Under the pieces are notes generated by a model. That model saw only the letters and a list, made by a program, of their open reading frames with translations. It had not been told where the DNA came from and ran no database searches. Position numbers and translations under genes: made by a program. A stretch of 64,000 nucleotides of DNA from Podocnemis expansa. Its lineage: Eukaryota; Chordata; Testudines; Podocnemididae. The stretch spans positions 12,442,070 through 12,506,069 of the forward strand of contig ML681998.1 of assembly GCA_007922195.1 (NCBI GenBank), written 5' to 3'. Below, in pieces: positions 27,501 through 42,666 of this stretch. How positions within the stretch are numbered: position 1 is the first letter of the stretch; each line of letters begins with the position of its first letter.

Positions 27501-30500
27501 TGGGGGTGAAGCAGCCTGAACTCTTTGGAGGGGGCCACTCCAGGTCCCTGCCCCTGTAAGCTGCAGCTCTGTACCGGCTGCTCTCCTCCCTGCCCCTGTG
27601 GAGGCACAGCTGGCTGTGGGTAGGCAGGGAGAGCTGCTCTGACCCCGGTGGTCTGTGGCCCCCCACTCCCCACCACCCCACGAGTGTTAAGTTAGGTGAG
27701 GGGTCTCAAACTCAAATCAGCACGAGGGCCACATGAGGACTAGTAGAGGGCCGCATGAAGACTAGTAAGTTGGCCTGAGGGCTGCACCACTGAAATGCTT
27801 CCATACAACAATATTGCAAATATCAGTAACAGTAGTATCGTGAGCCGCAGGAAATAGTTTTAGGGGATGCATGCAGCCCATGGGCTGCGTGTTTGAGACC
27901 CCTGGGTTAGGTGAAGCAGGTGACTGCTATTGGGCTCCTTACTGCTCAGGGCCCTAGGCGGCTGCCTGCATCGCCTACCCCAAAAGCTGCATCTGCCATT
28001 TCCTTGCTCCTTTTCACAAAATCTATAGGGTGGCTCTTGGGAGGGAACTTTGGCTCTCAATGTGTTACCATTTTATAACTCGTAAACCTGCCATAAAATG
28101 TCACTGACAAACTGTGTAACAAATATTGTTTGTAGAGCTTGTGGGAAAAGCTGGTGTCTGTTCCTGCCCCCCCCCCCCCCCAAAGTGTGCTTTTCATCAT
28201 AGAACTGAACATTTTCAGCTGGAATGATTTTTGCTTTTCAGAGTTTCCGTAAAATTGATTTAATCTAAACTCAATTTTCCTTGGGAACAACTTTGATGGA
28301 CAATTATTTGACAAGTCCTAATGATATATTACTAGGAACATAAGGGGTTATTTTACTGAAGTGTTTTGACTTTGTTTTCAATTTGAGTGAAACTCAAGGA
28401 TAGTCTGTTTGAATAAGAATGTTTTAAATAATATTTTGCTGACAGTTTGAAAAGGTTGCGGAGGAATGATAGTATGAAATGGCATGCTTGGAAGCTCACA
28501 TAAAATTTCTGAACTCCAGGTTCAGTATTCAGTATTGAAAGAATCTAGTGAAGATTACCAGTTCTTCACCATTGATCCTGATACAGGAATTATTTCCACC
28601 AAGGCATCTTTTGACAGAGAAAAGAGAGGGTCTTACCTGATAGAAGTTCTGTCTCAAGACTCTTCAGAGTCTGCTCGACCTGGTGTTTATGGACAGCCTA
28701 ACAGAGGTAGGCATAACAGTTTATATGCCAGGTAAGAAACATCAGAAACTGCCATTGGTAGAAGTGTAGTTTTCCAGGGACTGTCTGGGTATAAGTTACA
28801 AAGACAAGGTGGGGGAGGCGATTTCTTTTGTTGGACCAACTTCTGCTGGTGAGAGAGACAGGCTTTCAAACTTACACAGAGCTCTTCTTCAGGGATAGGT
28901 TAGGCCATCCCACAAGTAATTTTGTATCTCTGGTCTATGTAATCTAAATTTTCATTATATGTCTCCTTTTTAGATACAACATACGTAAAGATTTTTATCA
29001 GTGATGTAAATGACAATGCTCCAGCATTCCCTCACTCAGTGTTTGAAATCAGTGTAGAGGAGGACAAAGAAGTTGGATGTGCTGTTGTGACAGCAACAGC
29101 AAATGATGAAGATGAAGGTGTGTAAACGTACTTCTCCTATATTTTTCTTTTTCAGCAGTTTTCAGTAATGCAATGTACCACCATAATAAAAGTCTCTCTT
29201 GTGAGTTAATAATTTTCTGTCCTAATCTGATTGTATTAAGGAAAAGCTTTAAATGGCTTTCAATAGTTTGAAGAGAAGAATATCTCTGGCTTAAATTTGT
29301 CAAGAACTCTTAGTAATCTGCTCAAATTTTCACTTTGTAGAATAACGATATGCTAGAGATCCTTTTATTTCAGCACAAAGTAAGCTTAAATCCTCATAGT
29401 TTTTCTATTCACTAATGATGTGCCAAATGCCCCTTAGTTCAGTTGGTGGAGTAGAAAGAGAGAACTGGGAACATACTTGAGAATTTGCTAAAACTAACTC
29501 GCTAATCACTTCAATAGGTGGTTACAACTGGGACGTAACTCTTTCAGGTTCAAACATCTGAAATACAGTGGGGGGTTGTTTTTGTTTTTTGATGACTCCT
29601 AGGTCACTGCTCTCTGCTAATGTCACTATAGTAATATAAGGATAAATCATTTGATAATTAATTAAAAAGCTAAAAATGTTTCTCCCCTCTACTAAGAGCT
29701 TATATATTCTGCGTAGACAATGACTGTTTTGCCTCTGTGCTAAGTGAAATGAACTTGATTCAGACAATCAGAACATCTTCAGTGTATCTAGCATCTGTAA
29801 TCATATATTTCTTCTTCTTTTTTTCCCCCAATACCAATAGCTTATGACTTTCTCATGGTTCCAAGCATTCTGAAACAATGCAAAAGAAAACAATAAGGAT
29901 TATATAGATGGAATATATTTAAAAAACAAATGCTTTTCTCAAACCTTGCTGCTTGATTTGAGATTTTGGCATCATCAAGTGGTAAAAATAAAAGTGAGAG
30001 TTTAGTAATGACAGATTTAACATCAGGAAAAATACTATTTTTTTTAAAAAAGCAATTAAACAAAACTATGAAACAAAATAGCTTCTAGTGTCTCATAACA
30101 CTACATTCTTTTCAGTACCAGTAGATGAATGCACATTAGATGTGTAGGGCTAAAATTAATAGACAAAATGGAATTAATGAGTTGCCTGACTTCTACTTGC
30201 AAACTACACTTGCACAGGTAACTTTACTTACAAACACAGAACTCTGCAATTATTTGTTTTTCTCTGTCACACACATTTCTGACTACAGTTACTCTTTTGT
30301 TAAGGCTCCCTCTTGAGAAGTTTGGCCTATTGTATCCAAAGCAAACAATGCAGTCCTTTGAGAAATGTTTCCTGACGCTTTACTGAGTGCTTTGAGAAGG
30401 TAGAGTATGGAATTCTGTACTTGTAGTAAGTAAACATGTGGTGTTTCATGCAGGGGAAAATGCCAAAATAAGGTATCACATTACATCAGGAAATGTGAAA

Positions 30501-33500
30501 GGAGCTTTTGATGTTGAACCTGAAGTTGGAACTATCTTCATTACTCAGAGTCTTGACTATGAACAAGAGCAGCATCATGAGCTCCAGCTTGTAGCCTCTG
30601 ATGGGAAGTGGGAGAATCACACACTCATTACCATCAATGTTATCAATACGAATGATGAAGCTCCAGTCTTTACTTGCAATGAGTACCATGAAAGTGTCTT
30701 GGAGGAACTCACAGATCTGCCTGTTGTGGTCCTGAAGGTAAATCAGTTTGCATATAGCAGGGTGGTGGGATATTTTGAGGATAAATTACATTTTTATTCA
30801 GCTGGACCAGCTTGATCATGCATAGCTGCATCAGTTACTAAGAACCAGAGCTTATCAGTAGGGAGTGAACTCTGGTGCATGGAGTTGACAAGATTTTGGT
30901 GGCCTTCTGTCTTCCATGATTTTCAACTATCCAGACTCTTTTTATAGAATAGATTAACCAAAAATGTTTGCTTGTTGGAAATGGACAATAAACTTAGTAA
31001 CTGACCAGTATAAATGTAGAGAAACCTACTGACCCAGGGTAAGAAAAGTGGAAAGGGAAGATAGGCTTGTGGTTGAAGCATGGGGCTGAACATCAGAAGA
31101 TGAGATTTCTCTTGTTAGCTGTGACAGGCTTGGGCAAATCACTTATTCAGTCTGTCTTCATATCCATATCTGTAAAATGGGGATACATACCTACTTTATT
31201 TGGGTGTTGAGGCTTCATTCATCAAAATTTGTAATGTTCTTTGTGATCTGTGGATGGAAAGACACTGTGGAAGATGGTGATTTCCCATCTGAGGAGAATA
31301 AGAAAGATAAGACACAGACTCTGTTCAGTTTCTAACCCCTCTTTCTGCTCCTATTATTCAGTTTCTATTTGCTCCTCTAGCTCCATATCCACTGAATCTC
31401 CTTGGAAATACTTGTTCAACTTACCAACTGTACTACGTCCATTTAGCTTTTCCTGCAGATTTTTTCCCTTCTTCCCAAATGTACTAGCACATGGAATGCA
31501 TTAATCTCCATACACATAGTCAGGTTGTTTCTCCAGACTATTTATAACCTTTGCAGAAAGACCCAAATGATTCAAGCCAATTGATGCTTACTATTAACTG
31601 GTAAACATAGGAGCATGTTCTTTAGTAGGCTAATGTAGTTCTGCAGCTTACAGTAGAAGTACAATGAATTTCCAGTTCTCTCATCCCTCCTGTGATTTGT
31701 TCTAGGTTTCTGCAACTGATCCTGATCAAGAAGCTGACCAGAGTGCCCTTCGCTACTCTTTACATGGACACGGGGCCAATAGCGAGTTCTGTATCAATGA
31801 ACACACAGGGGACATCTATGCAAACAAAAAACTAGATCGTGAAACTCAATCCACATGGCGTTTTCTTGTCCTTGCTACAGATGAAAATGGAGAGGGACTG
31901 ACTGGCTTTGCGGATGTAATCATAGATATCAGAGATGTGAATGACAACCCACCTCTTTTCCTTTGCATGTCAGATGGTTGCTTCATGGGGCATGTCCCTG
32001 AAGGTTCCCCAGCAGACACCTCTGTAATGGAAATGACTGCAGTAGACCTTGATGATCCCAAAGCTGGGAAGAATGCAGTTTTAACTTATAGAATTATTCA
32101 AAATGTCCAAAATGAAATCAACCTAAACTTGTTTTCAATCAACCCAGTTACTGGCACCATCTATACTGTGCTTGGGTCCTTGGACCGGGAGAAGGAAGAC
32201 AAATATCTGGTGGTGATTGAAGGAAGGGATGGAGGTGGACTCACTGGGACAGGAACTGCCACAATTTTGGTATCTGATGTAAATGACCATGCTCCAGTCT
32301 TTACACGGAAAATGTATACAACTTTTGTCTCTGAAAATGCGAGTATCAACACTGAGATCACAATGGTATCTGCTACAGACAGAGATGAAGGAGAAAATGC
32401 TGTGGTGACATTCAGCATCCTTGATGGGAATGATGATCATAAATTCTCCATAGAGACAGATAAAATCAACAGATGTGGGGTTATTCGGTTGCAGAAACAG
32501 CTTGACTTTGAGAAGCCTCACGAGAGGGTGTTTAACCTGACTGTGAAAGTTGAAGACCAGGATTTCTTCAGCATTGCTCATTGTGTTGTCTATGTGGAGG
32601 ATTCCAATGACCATGCCCCTGTGTTTGATCCCCCATTCTATGAAGTGTCGGCTCTGTCTGAAGATGTACCTCTCGGCACTAAAGTTGTGCAAGTTTCTGC
32701 TGTTGATTTAGATTCTGGGCTGAATGGAAGATTTTCTTATCACGTGATAAACAAGTCTGACCCCAGTGGATTGTTCTCAGTGGACAATGATGGTTGGCTT
32801 ATAGTTGCTGGCTTGCTGGATCATGAGGCAGTGGTGCAGCACTGCCTCATGGTCATTGCCACTGACATGGGACAGCCTCAGTTGACTGGCAGTGCCACTG
32901 TTCTTGTGACTCTGCAGGATGTGAATGACAATGGGCCAGAATTTGAGGCTCACTATAACCCAATCATCTGGGAAAACACTGCTGCGCCACAAATCATCCA
33001 AATGAACGAGACCTCTACTTTGTTATATGCTAAAGACAGAGACACGGCAGCTAATGGAGCGCCTTTCTCCTTTCACTTACTCAGCAACTTTGGTGACGTC
33101 TCTTACTTTAACTTGCAGGATTTTGGCAACGAAAGTGCACTACTTACTGCATTGCATCCATTTGACAGAGAACTGCACAAGGTGTTTTACCTGCCAATTC
33201 TGATTACTGACAGTGGGACTCCCCCAATGAGCTCAACCAACACGTTGACAGTTAATATTGGGGACCAAAATGATCATCCTCATTCTGCTGGCTATATGGA
33301 GTGCCTCATGTATTGCTATGATGGTAATTGATTTGAAGCTTATTTCACAGGCTTGTATTAGATCATGTGCAGTACATGTGAGATTCTGAGGGCTCTGTCC
33401 CATTCCATAAAAGCTGGCATCCATAATAAATTAGTATTTTGGTGAGGGATGGAGCTCTTCCACAAGGTTCATTAGAGCTGAACTTTGTTTATAAAGTCTG

Positions 33501-36500
33501 GGCCCAGGAGATGGAGTCAATTAGTGTCTGGAGGAGGTTAAGTTTGGGACAGAAGGAGGGTAATTGGCTTCTATTTTATGTATACGTCTATAGAACTTGA
33601 GTAAATGGTTTTCAGATGCTATTTAACTTACTTCTAATTACCAAATAGCTTGATGTATGTTTTACTGATGTCTCTTTAATAATGTTGCTGAGGGCTGTGT
33701 TCTGGTTTCAAGTGTGAATACTCTAAGACAGTGCTTGAAATTTGCAACTGAAAATAGTCTGGTATCTTGTCTAGTTAATGTTTTAAATGTGAACCTGAAT
33801 ATAAACCATCTGCATTCTCTGAAAAGTTAGTGCAAGCCCAGAAATGCCCAAAAATGAAAACAAGAAAAAGAATTTTCCATAATTGCTATTTGTGCCATCC
33901 CCCATTCATTGCAGCCGTGAGGAGGTGGGGCAGTGTCTCCAGTCGTCAGCTCTCCAATCTCTGATGATCTCCTGAAATCCCTACAGTGTCCTTACATAAG
34001 CCCAAAAGAAGATCCCACCTTGTGCCCTCTGGTCCATTGCATCCCATGCAACTAATGTTTCTGATCAGGAGGAGTTTGACTGTAAAGCTAACATGACATG
34101 TTAGATATTTGTGTACAGATGCCGAACTTGCAGAATGTATTTATCAAATAAGTAGTGTCAGGGCTGTCAGGCTAGCTGCATCTCTGGCTCCTTTCTGGTT
34201 TCTCTGAGTGCACCCTCAGATGTAGGGCTTTTACCTCCAGGTGCAATTTTATAGTTCTCTCATGCTTAGACTCAAGGCTTAAAATGAGCTGGAACATGAT
34301 GTAACGCTGTTGCAGGGCCCAGTATTTTTAGGGGCTCAGCATTGAGGGCCCTCTAAAAATAGAAAATGGAGCCAGAAAGCTGCGTTCCAGGACCCACCAT
34401 TTAAAAATAGTAGGCCCTGGAATGCAGCATTCCAGCTCCATTTTCTATTTTTAGGGGCCAGAACATTGAGCCCCTAAAAACAGTAAACCCCGGAACAGCG
34501 TTCTGCTGTGTTGGGAAGGGCAGGGACTTCTAAACACTCCCCCCCCCCCCAGCCTGGTCCCAGTGCCCATGCTCAGAAGCTTTGGGTATGCTCGGTGAGA
34601 CCAGGTTCTAGGCCAAAGCCTCAGCCAGGGCTGGGCCCCCTCCTCATGGCAGCCAGGTAAAGGGAGGGTAAGTGGAGGGGGCAGGAGCTGGGGTGGGACG
34701 TAGGTATGTGTGGGGGCAGCCATGTGGGGGTCAGGCACTGAGGTGCACAAAGCAGGCCCGCACCAGTGCTAGGGGGGCCTGGACCAGTGTGTGGAGGGCC
34801 CACCAATTTAGGAGGGTTCCAGGGCCCACCAAATTATACATTAATCCCTGCTTAGACTGGGATACGATATCCTGTGTGTCCACCATTTTTCCCTCAAGCC
34901 TAGCTGAATTCCAGCACCTCTTATTTATTTCTTCAGGAGCCTGTGACAGTGGTATTGGGTGACGACAGCTTCTTCAAATACAAGTATTGACAGTAGGAAG
35001 AAAAATTTTAGGAAAATAAGATTTTTAGACTATTCCACCTGCCCTTCTGTCTTCCAAGAGTTTTACTGTCCCCTGATGAGTTCTGAAGCAGTAGCCGTTT
35101 TAGTCTAGATCAACACAGCAAACCAGGAGTCCTGTGACACTTTTAAAAACTAAAAAATTTATTTATAAATAAATTATGATTGTAATTATTATTACTAAAT
35201 TTATAAGTAATTTATTTATATATAATTTTGTTAGTCTTTAAAAGTGGCACAGGACTCCTGGTTTCTTTTGTCCCCTGACAGTAACCTGGGCAGGTTTAAC
35301 TTCTTCAGCAGGGTCGGGTGTCTCAACTAATGTTCTATTCTGGAGTGTCCTTTTTTATACTACCAGAATTCTTTTTAACTTCTATGTTCATGGGCCTTTT
35401 TCTGTTCTGGTCCAAACCAATTCTACAGATTGACTGGAGACAGGAAGAATCATCAAAGTGAATGGGTCTTGCATTATCCTTTAAACAGATAAAAAAAAGC
35501 AAGGAGTCTTGTGGTACTTAAAGACTAACAGATTTATTTATCGTATAAGCTTTTGTGGGAGACTATCCCATTTCGTCAGACACTTTGAAGAGGGAGAACT
35601 TACAGAATTGGATGAAAATAAATGCAGGGGAGTGTAAGACATGGGATCAGGTCATACTGCAACAGCAAATCAGAGCATTTGTAAGGATTCAAACTTTCCC
35701 CTGCATTTATTTTCATCCAGTTCTGTAAGTTCTCTCTCTTCAAAGTGTCTGACGAAATGGGATATTCTCCCACAAAAGCTCATACGATAAATAAATCTGT
35801 TAGTCTTTAAGTGCCACAAGACTACTTGCTTTTTTTGCTTTACTAGATTAACACGGCTGCCCCTTTGGTCCTTTAAACAGATGTGGCTTATCCTGGGTCA
35901 TTCTTTCTTGCTCGTTTTTTCCAGACAGCTTCTCACTGAGTTAAACCAGTATCCTTACACAGAAAACACCTCAATAACCAGGCCAAAATTCAGTATTTGT
36001 AAATCATTTCAGAGCTGCATTTAATCTATCACAAGTACTTACCCAGAAATTTTAGAGTTAAGGGAAAAAAACAGTGAAATTATAATTACATGTTCATTTA
36101 TAAGTGACTGTATAAATGTTAGGTGCTTTTTAGTTATGTCATTCATATGTTTGATTAACACAGGTATCCTACCCACAACTGTACTGGGCCAGGTCCCTGC
36201 ACCGGATTATGATGACTGGGATCACAAGACCTATCACTTCGAAGGAAAAGCACCAAGGTGTTTGAAAAAGAAAACAATAGCCTGACAACATGCGTGAAAA
36301 TTTTAAAAGAAAATTTAATAGAAAATATTTAACATTTCTCTGAGAACTCACATGCCAGAGCATTTTGGGTGTACTTTTAGTTTGTGTGCACATATGTGCA
36401 GGCACACAATCTCCAGACCCCTCTCCTAGATGGGAAACCACCGTACACACTGTCATATGAGCAGCTCCAGTTTGCTCCTCAGTTGGTTGCCTCATTCAGC

Positions 36501-39500
36501 AGTTTCTGAGGTGAAATGCACATCCCCTGACAAGTCAAGTGCCTTTAATCACTCCACAGCAATCAGAAGCCTCAGTAGCTAATTAAGGAGTTGCATTGAT
36601 GAATTCAGAAGGGAGCTGGGGTCCTTTTTCCCATTTTCAGAAGGATTATGGCTGCAGCTTCCAATTTTGGTGACGGAAAAGGGGAAAATGTAATAATTTC
36701 AGGGGTAATTGAATATTGACAGAAATGGTCCTTGGGGAGCAAGCTGTTGGAAGAACAGATCAGGACATCTGATTAATTGTGGTTGTTTTAGGCCTTTGTA
36801 ACAGCGTAGTCTCCCACTCTGTCAAGGGCCCTGTACAACACACAGATAACTGACTAATCAGCTGGAATGCCATCCCAAAGTCCTGCATGCAGTCCTATCT
36901 TATCTAATGCCAGTGTCATTGGGTCACAGCACAGATGCAGTTCTCTAACTCCCTGCTCCACCCCTGGTGAAGTGGTGTTTTGGTGCTGGCACTTGGTTTC
37001 TGAGTTCTTGCATATACTGGGAGCTTTTAAACCTGTAGCTAGATTTATGGTGTTTGCACTAGTACAGAACTGAGGTGACTTGCAACAGTGCAACTTGACC
37101 ATTTTGGCAAAGGGGAGTTGTACCATTACACATAATTTTTTTTATACCAGTGCCTCTATATTAGGGGTTTGCATACATGACGTTACATCAGTCTAGCAGT
37201 ATGGCGCAGAAGTCCCTAGTACAGATGAAACCTTTGACCCACAGGTAAAGGTAAGTTGAGGCAGACTGTGGTATTTCACAGATATTGGAGGGTAGGCACC
37301 ACACAGCCTGAGGGTGGTAGTCTGCAGGTAACTAGGGGGCAGCATTTTTTTTTATTGTAATGAAGCTGCTGCAGAATCCATGCACCTTGCTATAGAACAG
37401 GCGTGGCCAAACTGTGACTCTTGAACGAAAAAGTGGCTCATGGAAGAGCACAGCAGGGAAGTGCAGAATGGTTGGAGATGGGGCGGGGAGAAGTGTGGCA
37501 TGGTCAGGGACAGAAGAGAAGCAGTGGCATGGTAAGAGGTGTAGGGAAAGTGCAGCATGGTCAGAGACGGCAGGGAAGTGTGGAATGGTTGGGGATGGCA
37601 GGGAAGCGGCAGTATGGTTGGGGATGTGGGGAAAGCTCAGCATGGTTGGAGATAGCAGGGAAGTGGTGGCATGATTGGGGATGACAGAGAAGTGGCAGCA
37701 TGATTGGAGATGAGGGAGAAGTGTGGCATGGTCGGGGACAGCAGAAAAGCAGCAGCATGGTCAAAGACGGGGAAAGGCGTGGCACGGTCGGTGAAGCTGT
37801 TGCATGTTTAGATTATCTTATAGGCCCTAATGCAGTTTACTCATTAAAATAAAATTGCGTTTTACAAGTTCTAAACATGATGTGGAATAATAAGAAATAA
37901 AAATATGAAGGAGAAAAGTTTAAACCTGAATGTAGATTACTTTGAATTTTTGGTACAACTTACTGCTGTGAAGCATTGTATTCCACAATGAAATTTTTTA
38001 AATCGAAACATTGTGCAATATTTAGAGATCAGCACCTGAGAGAGCTTTTATGTACTGCATTGACAAGTTACTGCCAAGATTTTAAAAAACTTGCCACTAT
38101 CCTGCAGTGTTCTACATCCAGCAACAGCTACGTTTTCACTGTACAGACCTAGTTTTCATGGTAACTTTAAGTAATTATTAGAATCTGACATTAAGAGGAT
38201 CAATATTTGCTCTGTTTTTACGATAAAATAAAGGCACGCAGTGAATTTTAAGCTTAGTAATTTTGGAGTAGGTAAAAGTATGTGGTTATATGCCTCAATG
38301 CAGCTCTCAAATGTTTAATAATCAACTTGTGTGGCTCTTGAGTTCCATAAGTTTAGCCCCCCTGCTATAGGATTTAGATCTACTTTGCTATAGATTAGAA
38401 TATGCAGATCTTTGACAATGGCCTTTTGCCCACATGAAGGGCTGGATTCTGCACGGGCTGAGCTCTGTTGGTTTGAAGTGGTAAGGTGATGGCTTTGGCT
38501 CCTTGATTCGGTGCACCCAGCCCCAAAGGGCATTAGATCAGCTTGAACACCTCTTTAGTTTGTGTCACTGTTCTGAGTTTCCTGTGGGCCCTACACCAAA
38601 GGAGGATAAGTGTAATGGAATTTTGCTCTCCCCCCCTACCCTAGCTCCTTGCTTTTCTTTCACCAGAGGTGTGCAAGTAGATCTGCTACAGTTTTACACC
38701 CAGGGAATTCTCGACAAAATCTGGTCTTGCTGTGGATAGAACTTACTTTGCCTTTTCCTTTTTCATAATTTCTATTGCAGGTACTTTATCCTCAATGATA
38801 ACTCCGGTTTGCTGAGTATTAAAGAAAGTACCCCACCAGGGATTTACAATGTAAGAGTGAAAGTTACTGATGGTATCTGGCCAGATGTGATCTCAACGGT
38901 AAAGGTAGTTGTTAGGGAAATCAAAGAAGATGCAGTCCATAATGCTGGGTCTATAAGAATAAAAGGTAAAATATTGTATTTTCATGTCTGCTTTATTTCA
39001 GCTCAGAAATCTACCTCCTTTACATTAGGGTAGTGTAACTTTGAGCTCCTATTACTATCAGCTTAATTATTAAATATCTGTGTTGGATACTCTTAATAAT
39101 CCTCTAATCAAATATTTGGAAAATGTATACATCATGTGCTCTGCTTCGTTTTCCTTTTCCTCTGATGCATAGAGAGGGGTCAAAAGACATTGTTATAAAT
39201 GTTACATTCTAGTGTAAAGCAAAGATGAGCTGCGAAAGTTCCACAATGACACTGCAGTCATGCATTGCAAAGAGAATTAAAAAATAAAATTTGAACAACT
39301 GTGGCAAAAAATAAAATCCTTCTAAAGATACTCCTGATTTTAAAAAGAAATGTAATGATTGAATAAATAAGCCCCTCTGTGCAAATATTTGGGCAGAAAC
39401 TAGTATGGAAAAATTCAGAGCCCAACGGTAAAAATCTCATAGTGCTGTGATATTCAGATATGCAAACTTAACTATTTTGGTCTCTGCTGCTTCCATTATA

Positions 39501-42500
39501 ATTGCACATGATATGTTTTTCTTCACTATCAAAGATATGTTGTTTTTTAAATTATTTGTTACAGATATCACTGCAGAGGATTTTATATCTCAGTCTTTGG
39601 ACAGAGAAAGTAAATACAACCAGATGAAGAATCTACTTTCAGAAATCATACCAACCCAACCTGAAAATGTTCACATTTTCAGTGTCTTGAATATCCCAGG
39701 TCAAACCCATGGAGTTGATGTTTGGTTTGCAGTTTATGGATCACCATGTTATAAAGCAGAAAAACTCAATGGCAATGTGGCAATGTCCAAAGCACAGGTA
39801 TGTGACTTTTAACTTTTTGAGTTAATTATAATCTTGAATATATAATTTGCTTAAAGTATTTAAACAGAATCATTGACCTTTCTTTGAGAAACGTTGTATA
39901 CTTCAATGTGTAGCTCTGCTGAGCGTAGAATTTCTATATCAGTTCAGTCAAATGTTTCAGGTATAGTTGTTTAAAGTTCAGACCCATAATCTGCATCCAG
40001 ACATCCAAATAGTATGACCTAATAGTGTGACTTGTGGACTTCAGTGGGAGCCGAGGATGTATGGTACCTCAAAACACCTAGCTGCTCATTTAGCTGCCTA
40101 ACTTTAGACACCCAAACTTCAAAAATTTTGCCCTTGGAATACTGTACTTGCTTTAGAATATAACCATAAGGTTTGGAAGGGACCTTGTGAGATCATCAAG
40201 TCTAACCCCCTGGATCTTGAACCCAGAACTTTCTGTATGTTAAGCAGAGCTGCTAGCCAATACACTATTTGTAGAGCATTTAGGAGTATGTGTTTCAGAA
40301 CATCTCTCTTCTCTGCTGAGTCTATGAAATCCTCCATAGGTGAAGCATATAGTGGCTTTTGGTGCACACAGTTCTTGATGTTTTGCTTTATTTCTTTGAT
40401 CCTTGCATTGAAATAGTCTGTAACCAGATATTCCAGAATTGCTCAGTCAAAGGATCCATCTTTGTACAATAAGAAAGCAGAGTGATACAGTAACCTTATT
40501 CCTTCAGAGAAGTATGTGCAAAACTGAGAGCTGAAAACTAAGCATGCCAAAATCACTCTTGCAAATAAAGGATAGTAAGCCATGAAGTAATTTGATACGT
40601 TCAGAAGTGAGCTTTGGCAAAGCAACATGGACTTGGAACCTGTTGCCACTGGGATTGTGACTGTTTACACAATTTGTTGTCATCGCCCTTTACAACTACT
40701 TAATCTTGGTTTGTTTTTCAAGCACAAGCGTCCAGATCACAAAAAGAGAGACAGTATTTGGGGACTTCATTATCTGAGCCAAAATAAATTTTTTTTTATT
40801 TATAATTTTCAGCTAAAAAAAGATTGTGAAATTCACCAATTATTTGATAAATGTTCAAGCAGCTGAAGTTCAAACAGTTCCATGATGGAGGCTGAGGGCT
40901 GAATGGATACTGATAGGGAGCTACACTTTCCTGACTAGTTGTGGGGTCTGTAGCCAGGATAATGGTTCACCAGCACGAACACTTGCAATTACTACTGGTC
41001 AGGCTCCAGCTGTTCTTCTGATCACTACGATTTTGCTTTTCTAAGGGTGTGATTCTCACACTTTCTTGAGCCCTCAGCTTCTTCCATCTGAAAAAGGCAG
41101 AGTAATAAAACTCACTTTCTTCTCCAGCTGGAAATCACCCTGGATATAAGCATCACCCAGATTGGCATAGATGAGTGCATGACTGCAAACTGCACTCATA
41201 GCTCTGGATGTGTCAGCAAGCACAATTACAGTCACATCCCCACCATAACTACTGCTGGAAGTGTCTTGCTGGCATCTGTGACGGTCCTGAGCAGTGCCCA
41301 GTGCACCTGTGCAGGTAGAGAAAGCCAGCATCAATTCTGCTCCTCATACCAGACAAACCCCTGTCTGAATGGTGGCACATGTATAGACACGGACTTTGGC
41401 TACAGGTTAGTGAACCTTTTCATGATGATCAGAACTTCTCCTAACTCCACATTTGAGAGCAGGAGGTTCAGAGATGCAATTCAGCATTCCTCACTTCTCA
41501 TAAAGGCAGATCTGGCTGAGAATACTTGATTCTGGGCTTGTGAACAGATTTCTGATCTTCCTGATGGATACGTAGGCTCATCATAAGCCTCAAAAGGCAG
41601 AAAGCATGTGGGTTGCACTGGCATCCCTTATTGTGGAAGTATGACAAGCTCATATTTGTGCAGCCTAAATGCATTTTAGTAATCATTTTATTAGTCACTT
41701 TACCCAGCACTGCAGCACATCACTTACAGACTCTTCCTGTAGGCCCAAAATTCCTACTTTTTTGAAAATGACTCATCTTTAACACACAGCATATTGTCAA
41801 ATGTGGAAGTGAGTGAGGCAACACTAATGCACACACGTAGCTTGAGCCTGAAGTGTATGCACAGATTTATATCACTCCCCACTTATGCTTTGCCATCTTC
41901 ATGGCAGAAGGGAGCAGCAATTACCCAATAGCTTTTGCAGGAGCTGATCTTACAAATCAAGGTGTCTAATTGGATCGACAGAGACCCTGTCCATGGTAAA
42001 GCCCACATCCAATGCCAGTATGCTGCTCAAATGTGTTAAACATGGAACAGTCTTTCTACAGAGGAACAGTCTTTTCACACTTTCCTGCCATTATCATACA
42101 TGTACACCTGAGATTTGGACTCTGGACAGATATTTTCCCCCTTCCGTTCCTTTTTTTCATTGTTAGACATTCACCCTTTGGCCTCATCTGTCTCTTCAAA
42201 TACCATCAAGTAGAAGAACTAGGCAGCAGTTTTATAATTAAATCTCCCTTTTCCTTTACCTTTCTCTCCCTTCTTCCCACTTACAAATCTTCCCACAATC
42301 TGCGTGTTCTACCATTCCTCATTCCCACTGGCATGCTTGAGTCCCCATGAAAAATACCTGTTATAGGTAGGGTTTTTTTTAATATAAACAGCACAGACAT
42401 AATCAAATATCTCAAAACAGTGTGTCTGCCATCAGTCTAGCGCCTTGTGAGTTTTATCCCTTTCCTCACATCATTCATTTATTGTTTTGCCAGTATAGAT

Positions 42501-42610
42501 TGTGAACTTTGTGTAGAGGGAATTCTTATCCTGCATGTATAGCATCCAGCACATTTTAGGCATTATAGTAGTAGATACACAGTAATCCACAAAGCCAAAA
42601 ACTAGCAAAA

Positions 42611-42666
<56 letters not shown>

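Noticed and set aside
37440..37790. Regular array resembling CRISPR
   Set aside because: Units are contiguous and imperfect with no unique spacers, in a vertebrate intron inside a transposon; it is a minisatellite.
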